Shown here: in pieces, positions 57,611 through 64,000 of the stretch | How positions within the stretch are numbered: position 1 is the stretch's first letter | Layout: the number at the start of each line of letters is the position of its first letter | NCBI GenBank assembly: GCA_009763385.1 | Contig: CM019825.1 | Location: forward strand, 117,051,131 to 117,115,130 | Direction: 5' to 3' | Source of the DNA: Coix lacryma-jobi var. lacryma-jobi | Taxonomy: Eukaryota > Streptophyta > Magnoliopsida > Poales > Poaceae | DNA: 64,000 nucleotides | Program-made: the position numbers and the translations under genes | The notes under the pieces: model-generated | Told to the model about the DNA's origin: nothing | What the model saw: the letters and a program-made list of their open reading frames with translations, nothing else | Database searches by the model: none

Positions 57611-60346
57611 ATGGATCGCGGCGTGGGCAAACCGCCGTTTTTCGATGGGACGAACTATGCGTATTGGAAGATACGTATGTTGGCCTATTTGCAGAGCTTG
57701 GGCGCTTCGATCTGGGATATTTGCAACTCCCCTGATTACGTGGTCTTGGCTGCTCGTGTGAATCAACAGCAGATCGATGAGCACGATGCCAATAGCCGAG
57801 CCCGTAATGCTCTTTTCTCTTGTTTGAGCATGGGTGAGTTTGATCGCGTTTCTCACCTCGCTACGGCTCGGGAGATCTGGGATACTCTCATGCGTTTTCA
57901 TGAGGGCACCTCTCAAGTCAAAACCCGACTCTACGAGTCGTTCAAGCGAGAGTATGAGAACTTTAGACATCAACCTGGCGAGAGCATAGAAAGTTTATTC
58001 GCTCGCTTTCAGGTGATTGTCAACAGGATGAGGGCTAACAGAGAGCAGTTGCCATTTGACGATCATGAGCGTGCTTTGAAGCTTTTGCACACTCTTGACC
58101 GTTCGGTGTGGGACTCCAAGGTTCAGGCAATCATCGAATCGCCGAACTATGAGACTCTCACCTGCGACGAGCTCTTCAGTAAGCTCAAGTCCAGTGAGAT
58201 TGATGCTATGGCGAGGGCTTCTTTTGAAAATCCTTCTCGCCCGTCCATGGCTTTGGTTTCCGGCTCTTCCTCTAACCCCTCAGCTGGCTTTGCGCTTTCT
58301 TCTCTCTTTTCTGTGACAGAGGACCAGCTGGAGTCTTTGGGAGACGACGAGTTGGCTTTGCTTGCCAACCGGTTCTCGCGGTTCCACAACAACCGCATGA
58401 ACCGCCGTCGAGGAGGAGGACGCACGGGATGCTACGAGTGCGGCGACCTCGACCACTTCATCGCCAACTGCCCCAAGAAGAACAAGCACTTGGGCAAGGG
58501 CGAACATGGGCGCAAGCGCGACTCCAAGTACAAGGAGAAGCACGTCCCCCCAAGGCACAAGAAACGGGGCGGCTTCGACAAAGAGTACATCAAGAAGAAG
58601 TACTTGGAGAAGCAGCAAGCTGAGCAGCGCGCGTTCTTCGCCACGCTCAGCGACGTCGACGGCTCGGATGACGACTCCGCCAGCTCGAGCGATGACGAGT
58701 CCGAGAAGAAGAAGAGGATCGAGGACAAGCTGAACGGCCTCTGCTTCTTCGCCGACGACGACGGCTTCTGCACCATGGCGCTCGGAGATGAGGTCGACGG
58801 CGAGCCGGAGCGTACCCCTCGGAACGACGACGACGACGACACCTCCCAGGTATCTCTCACCTACGATGAGCTTTCCTCCGAGGTTGAGAAATTGACTGCT
58901 GCCCTCCTTAGCCAAGATAAATTGCTTAGGCGTGCCGCTAGAGAGCGCAAGGAGTTTAGGCAGAAGTGGGAAGACACGGTGAAGGAGCTTGAGTTCGCTC
59001 GGTCCACCGTGGTTGTGTCGGAGGAGTTGGAGTGCGAGAGTTGCGCCGCGCACATGACGGATCTTCTCACTCTGAGGAGTAAGCATGCTGCGCTGGTAGA
59101 TGAGGTGGATGAGCTCCGAGCTAGGCCGCAGCTGTTGGGTGCGTGCAAGACTTGTCCTGTCTTGCAATCTGAGTTGGCAGAGAAGAATGCCAAGCTTGAG
59201 TCTTTAGAGAAGGCCAGCTCAGATAGCACTTGTGTCTTGAGGTGTGCTTTGTGTGAGGGCCTGGAGATGGAGATTGCCAATGTGAAGCATGACAAGATGC
59301 AAACCGAGGAAGAAAACACATACCTTCGGTCCATCTTGTCATGGGTCTCCAGTAGTGAGCCGCAGCTCGGGATGATGATCTCTCAATTCAAGCGAGCTGT
59401 TGGTGCCCCTGGTGTAGGTTTTGCTCAGAGTGTTGATCTCTCAGCCTTTGGGAAGATTGGAGAGTCTAGTGGTCTGAACCCATGTGAGAAGCCCAACTCC
59501 ACCACTACTCCCAAACTTGCCAAGCTTCCACTCAAAGAGCCAGCCAAGCCTATCACCAAAGATGGTGTGGTTGAGGAACCCCCGAGAGCTCCTCCCAAGA
59601 ACCCAGTTTGGGCACCCAAGCCAAACCACCTCAGAAACAAGCTTGATGCTATGCCACCCATCCGAGAGGAGTTGCCACAGAAGGGCAAAGGCAAAGTGAG
59701 CCACACCCACAGCCCTGGTCACCAACAACCCCCTGTGCGTGCGGTGAGGTACCAGTGTGATTTTTGTGGGAGGGATGGTCACTTGAGCGAGTTCTGCTTT
59801 CGGCGCAAGCGAGAGGCGCGCAGGGCTCGGGAGATGGAGAACCCGGACATGTACCATCCAGCTCATGGTGGACATGTACCGAAGGCCCAGGGGAGAGCTG
59901 CTAGGTCCGGACGTCAGGGTCCCAGGCCTAGGCAGGAGATGAGAGCCCCGAGGAGGGAGACTAGGCCTAGAGGTCCAGCACCTCAGTTTGTTAGGCCTAG
60001 GCAGGAGAGAGCTCCGAGGAGAGACGCTAGAGCAGTTGAGCCCCAGGCTCCTAGGCGTAAACCTCGTAGAGAGCGTGCCCGACGGGGTCCTGCTTTTGCA
60101 GGTAACGGACCCCGTGGCGGAGGCTTTGTTGAGCGCTTTCCCCCACCGCAGTTTGAGTATCGCGGTGAGCGCTTCTTCCCCAGCGGACCACGTTTTCCTC
60201 AGCGTGGTGATCGCTTCCCTCGTAGACGTACTAGGAATGGTTTTTCTGCTAACCGTTCTTTTGAGCAGCCGGCCCAACACTGGTATTACCCTTATTTCAC
60301 TAACCCCAGTGTTGGACCGTATGCTCACCCTATGTCTTTCTATTGA
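57611..60346 (+). CDS. gag: S3 gag polyprotein, intact, 911 residues
   Basis: Structural protein of the retrotransposon particle in the cytoplasm. It starts 50 bases after the PBS at MDRGVGKPPFFDGTNYAYWK. Residues about 1-170 form the copia-type gag domain (LYESFKREYENFRHQPGE, SLFARFQVIVNRMRAN). A CCHC knuckle starts at Cys274 (CYECGDLDHFIANCP), followed by a basic then Asp/Ser/Glu-rich stretch, a coiled coil about 410-540 (LSSEVEKLTAALLSQDKL, CPVLQSELAEKNAKLES), a Pro/Lys region, a second knuckle at Cys716 (CDFCGRDGHLSEFCF) and an Arg/Pro-rich tail to HPMSFY. Long gag with two knuckles is typical of Sireviruses. No defect seen; S1 gag is the same protein with a stop and an insertion. Confidence 0.93.
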   Translation: MDRGVGKPPFFDGTNYAYWKIRMLAYLQSLGASIWDICNSPDYVVLAARVNQQQIDEHDANSRARNALFSCLSMGEFDRVSHLATAREIWDTLMRFHEGTSQVKTRLYESFKREYENFRHQPGESIESLFARFQVIVNRMRANREQLPFDDHERALKLLHTLDRSVWDSKVQAIIESPNYETLTCDELFSKLKSSEIDAMARASFENPSRPSMALVSGSSSNPSAGFALSSLFSVTEDQLESLGDDELALLANRFSRFHNNRMNRRRGGGRTGCYECGDLDHFIANCPKKNKHLGKGEHGRKRDSKYKEKHVPPRHKKRGGFDKEYIKKKYLEKQQAEQRAFFATLSDVDGSDDDSASSSDDESEKKKRIEDKLNGLCFFADDDGFCTMALGDEVDGEPERTPRNDDDDDTSQVSLTYDELSSEVEKLTAALLSQDKLLRRAARERKEFRQKWEDTVKELEFARSTVVVSEELECESCAAHMTDLLTLRSKHAALVDEVDELRARPQLLGACKTCPVLQSELAEKNAKLESLEKASSDSTCVLRCALCEGLEMEIANVKHDKMQTEEENTYLRSILSWVSSSEPQLGMMISQFKRAVGAPGVGFAQSVDLSAFGKIGESSGLNPCEKPNSTTTPKLAKLPLKEPAKPITKDGVVEEPPRAPPKNPVWAPKPNHLRNKLDAMPPIREELPQKGKGKVSHTHSPGHQQPPVRAVRYQCDFCGRDGHLSEFCFRRKREARRAREMENPDMYHPAHGGHVPKAQGRAARSGRQGPRPRQEMRAPRRETRPRGPAPQFVRPRQERAPRRDARAVEPQAPRRKPRRERARRGPAFAGNGPRGGGFVERFPPPQFEYRGERFFPSGPRFPQRGDRFPRRRTRNGFSANRSFEQPAQHWYYPYFTNPSVGPYAHPMSFY

Positions 60347-60360
60347 TGTAGGTAAGACGG

Positions 60361-60888
60361 TTGGAGGACGTTTGGTTGGTGGATTCCGGTTGTTCGAGGC
60401 ACATGACCGGAAACACCAAGTGGTTCTCCAGCCTTAGCCCAGTCGCCGGAAAGGAGTACATAACCTTCGGCGACAATAGTAAAGGTAAGGTGTTGTCTCG
60501 CGGATCGGTGCGGGTTAATGAGCACTTTGTGTTGCGCGATGTTGCTCTTGTTTCTAACCTGCATTTTAACCTTCTTTCTGTTTCGCAACTTTTTGATGAT
60601 GACTATGAGATTCGTTTTAAACCGAACCTTAGTCGCATCTTAGATCCTCAGGGCGATCTTGTATGTCTGATTTCGCCCTTTGGGAAAGTCTTTTGTGCGA
60701 ATTTTTTCGGAGTCGTTTGGATCTTCTCGCTGTCTTTTGGCTAGTCCTTCTTCTTCCGATCTTTGGAAGTGGCATAGGAGGCTCGGTCACTTAAGCTTCG
60801 ACTTGCTTGCAAGACTTAGCTCACTTGGCCTAATCCGAGGATTGCCCAAGCTTTCGATGGAGAAGGATCTAGTTTGCCATTCTTGCGA
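60361..60888 (+). pseudogene. pol: S3 protease and pre-integrase fragment, frameshifted
   Basis: Pol begins in another frame from gag, 15 bases after its stop. The protease has WLVDSGCSRHMTG and LLSVSQLFDDDYEIRF. One extra T in a T run near 60705 (compare the matching S1 segment) shifts the frame after SPFGKVF; the other frame carries on with SESFGSSRCL and the integrase finger HRRLGHLSFDLLARL..LVCHSC, keeping the His that S1 has lost. At about 60884-60888 the sequence jumps to the end of RNase H. Confidence 0.88.
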
Positions 60889-61026
60889 GACCACCAGGAG
60901 AAGGGTGATATCGACCTTCGCCATGTCGATACTCATCACCAATTGGCTGATATTTTCACCAAGCCTTTAGACGAATCAACCTTTAATAGGTTGAGGGGTG
61001 AGCTTGGTGTGTGTTTCCCCTTTTAG
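60889..61026 (+). pseudogene. pol: S3 RNase H tail after a 2.5-kb deletion
   Basis: Encodes only the last 45 or so residues of pol (DHQEKGDIDLRHVDTHHQLA then DIFTKPLDES and ELGVCFPF), in a different frame from the upstream half. Integrase core, RT and most of RNase H, about 2.5 kb judged by S1, are missing. The S1 frame has an amber where this copy has CAA (after THH). Confidence 0.88.
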
Positions 61027-62613
61027 ATGGGGGAAGCATTTTGAGATGTACAGACTGACTCTTTTATTTTGAGGCTCTTTTCTTTTGAGTTTCTTGAGTC
61101 TTTCCAATTGGTATCTTCTTTCTTTCAGTGTTGTGTCGGGCATACGCATTTACATTCTGAGCTTCATGTCTATGTTCACTAGAATGTAATTATGCTCTTG
61201 TTAGTATTGCTCCGATACTTATGATGATGCTTGTAGCTTATGCTCTTTCTGATCACTGTTACATGTTATGAGCGAGCTATTTTTGGAATGGTGAATTATG
61301 CCTAATGTATATAAATCTGAAAATGTTCACCATTGAGATATGCAACTAGCATGTGTAGGGTGTGTTGAGTCCATTCCTGCTTTTCATATATGCTAGGTTG
61401 CTATGTCTCTAGTTCTGAGTCATTCACTTGCTTGGTTGTTCATAACTTGCTTAAAATCTGAACCAAGTATTGTTGAATTGAAAAGATCGAGATGGGATTG
61501 CTTGTCAACACCTCATGGTATTGAGACTGTTTCTCATTGCACTTTGAGTTAAACTTGAGCCATGTAGTGTATGACCGAAACCGTTGCTTTAAGCTTCTGA
61601 TTGCTTCGGCATAGGCTTCGCACGGTTGAAAAGTTAGGCAATGACAAGCTTTCAACCTCTCGCAATCACATGCCAAAAATGAACTTGTGAATTCTTTTAC
61701 CGCTGCAACTCCGATATGAATTTGAAATCACAAGGATATGCTTCATTCCTATGCATGATGATTGAACTTTGCTAGGGGTAGTTCACCTTGTATGTATGCT
61801 TAGCACTTGTTTGGATTCCTTCTATACATGTCTAGTGCTATTTTGATGGTGACTATCTTTTTGGCTTAAAACTGCTCACATGCTCATATGCTTCATATTT
61901 CGTATAAGTGATCAGTTTGAGCCTTTGCTATTTGAGTGCTTAATTGAGATGTTGGAGCTATACTGATTAGAGCATCTTTGCACTCTTTTGACTATATACT
62001 TGAAGCTCCTAACTTGCATTTTGAATATGCATTGTGGAAGGAGATCTTGTGTTCAGGGGGAGTTTATGTGAAGGGAGTTGCTTCTCCGATACCTTTTGGC
62101 CTTGATAAGTGCATTTTCAACTAGGGGGAGAAATTTATGCAAATCATATGCCCCTGTGTTGATCAACTGAGGGACTAGCAAACGTTCCTAGCTTTTCATG
62201 AGCTTTCATAAGCTTTTTCATTTGGCTTTCAATTGGTATCGTCTGGTGTGCTTTCCCTTTTGGTTTGGGTTGATTTCCAATTGTTTCGGAGTGATTTTCT
62301 TGCTAGTTGTGTTGAGCCTCTGTGCCTCTATCTTGAGGGACTAGCATTTTGCTTCTGTTGTCCTCCGATCTTCAATTGGTATCTGCTAGCGGTGTTGAGC
62401 CTGTTCTACCTCTTCTTGAGGGCTAGCTTTACTCTGCTTGGTTGCGTCGAGCCGTTGCCCATGTCTTTGGGGACCAAGTTTTTCGCTTCATCCACTTGAC
62501 CTTCTTTGGCTTTTGATAGGCTTTTGGGTCATTTGGTTGGGTTTTCTCTTCCCACTCCTTCCTACCTCCTTCTTCTTATCATGATTTGTTGTGGAGTTGA
62601 CAATGCACTCATC
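61027..62613. other. S3 untranslated region before the 3' LTR
   Basis: No gene. Contains PPT-like tracts (AGGGGGAG near 62055 and 62133), imperfect repeats of GTTGAGCCTCTG..CTTGAGGGACTAGC (62300-62440) and three CAATTGGTATC motifs (61106, 62231, 62374) that copy the LTR/PBS junction. Homologous to 33770-35295 in S1. Confidence 0.7.
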
Positions 62614-62624
62614 AAGGGGGAGAT

Positions 62625-64000
62625 TGCGGATACATGGGTGTATGCCGAGTCTCTGTGTGATGAGTGATTGTCAACGGAGATGATGCGCATGTTCTTTGGC
62701 TTGTGTTGTGCAGGTGTCGAGCACGGAGACAGTGATCGATGGCGGGTGAAGGTCAAGTTGCGACGTGCCGTGCCGACGGACCGGGCGCGATGAAGGATGG
62801 GCGTGCCGTGCGGCGGACGTGCCATGCCGATGTATCGGACGGTGAAGGGCGGACGTGGACTTGGACTGATGGACTGGAGGCCGGAGGATCAGCTGTGGTG
62901 GCTGGCAGCCTGCGACAGCGACAAGCGGAGAAGTGCGATCATGTCGGTGGAAGGGGTGCACAGGCGGTGCATCCCCTCTACGACGCCGGTTTGTTGGTAG
63001 AGCCCGGGAAAAACCAACGGTGGACGGTTTCCAGGTTTGGGCCTCAAAACCTGGGTGCTGGGTTTCCAGGTTGAGCCTCAAAACCTGGGCGTGACGGTTT
63101 CCAGGTTGAGCCTCAAAACCTGGGTGTGGGCCGGTTTCCGAGTTTGGGCCTCAAAACTCGGGCGCGGACGGTTTCCGAGTTTGGCCACAAAACTCGGGCT
63201 GGAGGCTGGTTTCCCGGTTTGGGCCTCAAAACCGGGGGCTGATGGAAAAGGCTGGTTTCCCGGTTTGGGCCACAAAACCGGGGGTGCAGAGTGGTGGCGG
63301 CACGTGGCGGCGATCTGAAGGTTGCGTGGAGGCGACGCGGAAGACCGTGCGGGCGTGGCCGTCGGATCTACCTACCACCAGCGGGTGGACTAGAATAGCC
63401 TTAGGGTTAGGCTGGTCCGCTCTGTAATTAGAGTAGAGAGGGGTAGAGTAGGAAATAGACTTAGGCTAGGTTAGTATAAGTAGTCCAGGGGAGACACCCT
63501 CCTCCCTATCTCAGTTAGCGCAGTCATTTGCTTCCTAGCATTAGGGTTTCCACTCTCCCATCCCCTGCTTTAGCTAGTTGAGATCCGCAGAGAGACTCCA
63601 CTCTGTGTACTGTTGATTCGAGGAAGTGAGGCCGTATCCTCACCTTGGAGCACTGATCGATGGCTTGATTTGCGTCCTTGATTCGAGTTCGTGGCTGTGA
63701 TTTCCGTTTTGCTTGTGTTCTTCGCGGAATCCTTTTTGCTCCACGATTTTCCCGTCGCTTGATCTCTTTGCTCGGTTCATCTTTTGCAATTCCGTTTGAA
63801 CCAAGTTGTTCTAGATCGTGAGGCACTTCTTTCCACCGAAGGAATCATCCTCTAACCTCACGGTCTAGGAGATCGATCGATTTTTCGTTTCGGGTCACTT
63901 TTCTTCCCTTCCCCCGAAATTCTTCGATTCACCGATTTGGAGTTAGGTTCGAGCCATGATCTCTTAGAGATAGCTCACTAACCTCCTTGTGACTTCACTC
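62625..64000 (+). repeat. S3 3' LTR, truncated by the window edge
   Basis: Aligns without gaps to 55387-56762 at an offset of 7,238. The hairpin array recurs at 63026-63284 without change. Confidence 0.93.
63026..63284 (+). repeat. Seven-unit micro-hairpin array in the S3 3' LTR
   Basis: Same seven units as in the 5' LTR, with every stem base identical. Confidence 0.93.

Larger units (their letters stand above)
45909..64000 (-). mobile_element. Athila-B, Athila-lineage gypsy element with extra 3' ORF
   Basis: The left LTR is complete (45909-47225), the right LTR starts at 54674 and is cut at 55386 by Sirevirus S3; its remainder and the second TSD lie beyond the window. PBS and PPT are on the minus strand. 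The interior has gag-protease-RT-RNase H-integrase in Athila order, plus an accessory ORF between integrase and the 3' LTR. Stops and frameshifts and a MITE disable pol. The 713 bp of paired LTR show about ten differences. The expected left TSD is CTAGG (45904-45908), unconfirmed. Confidence 0.9.
55387..64000 (+). mobile_element. Sirevirus S3, young and internally deleted, runs off the window
   Basis: 5' LTR 55387-57547 and 3' LTR from 62625 on (1,376 of about 2,161 bp visible). PBS TGGTATCGGAGC at 57550-57561 and PPT AAGGGGGAGAT at 62614-62624. Gag is intact. Pol is reduced to protease, a frameshifted pre-integrase region and the last part of RNase H. Three base differences between the visible LTRs (in the blocks starting 55501/62739 and 56286/63524) make it the youngest element here; at 1.3e-8 changes per site per year, an assumed grass rate, that is near 0.1 million years. 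It needs a helper for RT and integrase. Confidence 0.93.

Noticed and set aside
58280..59167. 295-residue minus-strand frame, and another at 59441-60328
   Set aside because: Antisense shadows of the intact S3 gag.
62233..62499. Hydrophobic 88-residue frame as an envelope-like ORF of S3
   Set aside because: Short, without a conserved counterpart in frame in S1, and made of the imperfect noncoding repeats of that region.
1..64000. tRNA, rRNA, microRNA or single-copy host genes
   Set aside because: Nothing recognisable on either strand; the PBS sequences only mimic tRNA 3' ends.

Overview
The window is grass-type (Poaceae-like) plant nuclear DNA made almost wholly of nested LTR retrotransposons. 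This is inferred from the lineages present (Tat, Athila and Tekay-like Ty3/gypsy; Sirevirus Ty1/copia), their primer sites, and a Tourist-like MITE. I found no single-copy host gene, rRNA, tRNA or bacterial feature. Every boundary below was placed by eye from TG..CA ends, target-site duplications (TSDs), primer binding sites (PBS), polypurine tracts (PPT) and the reading frame of the interrupted element.

Layout. (1) 1-27619 is a Tat-lineage gypsy element on the minus strand. Its 5' LTR is at 27134-27619 and its 3' LTR lies left of the window. Three insertions split it: Athila-A (1165-8085, minus, TSD ACGAG), a copia-type solo LTR (8476-10048, TSD ATCCT), and a triple-LTR Athila-derived array (13382-25230, plus, TSD GTCAC). 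With these removed, the Tat polyprotein is one frame of 1,919 codons broken only by stop codons. (2) 27620-28136 and 45713-45908 are pieces of an unidentified host sequence with a minus-strand open frame. (3) 28137-45712 is a roughly 3.7 kb solo LTR of Tekay/Del type (TSD TGCTT). It carries Sirevirus S1 (31673-45575, minus, TSD TTTTC), whose gag carries a further solo LTR S2 (38683-41013, plus, TSD GATAC). (4) 45909 to beyond 64000 is Athila-B (minus), with a 139-bp Tourist-like MITE (51924-52062) in pol and its upstream LTR split by Sirevirus S3 (55387 to beyond 64000, plus).

How the parts relate. Only Tat, Athila-B and S1 retain a full gag-protease-RT-RNase H-integrase set, and all three are broken. 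Athila-A, the triple-LTR array and S3 lack the polymerase, so they could move only with proteins supplied by relatives. S3 is the youngest: I see three differences in 1,376 bp of LTR, and its gag is a full 911-residue frame. Its integrase core, RT and most of RNase H are gone.

Most interesting signal. LTRs of several unrelated lineages carry short hairpin arrays whose loops stay constant while both stem arms change together. In the Sirevirus LTRs the stems are CCAGG/CCTGG, CCGAG/CTCGG, CCCGG/CCGGG and CTGAG/CTCAG around a GGGCCTCA-type loop. In the Tekay-like LTR they are CTCGG/CCGAG, CTTGG/CCAAG, CCTGA/TCAGG, GCCA/TGGC and GCCG/CGGC around AGTCCA or AGTCACA. A second signal is that most in-frame stops in the old elements are TAG where CAG (Gln) is expected, which fits decay of methylated CHG cytosines.
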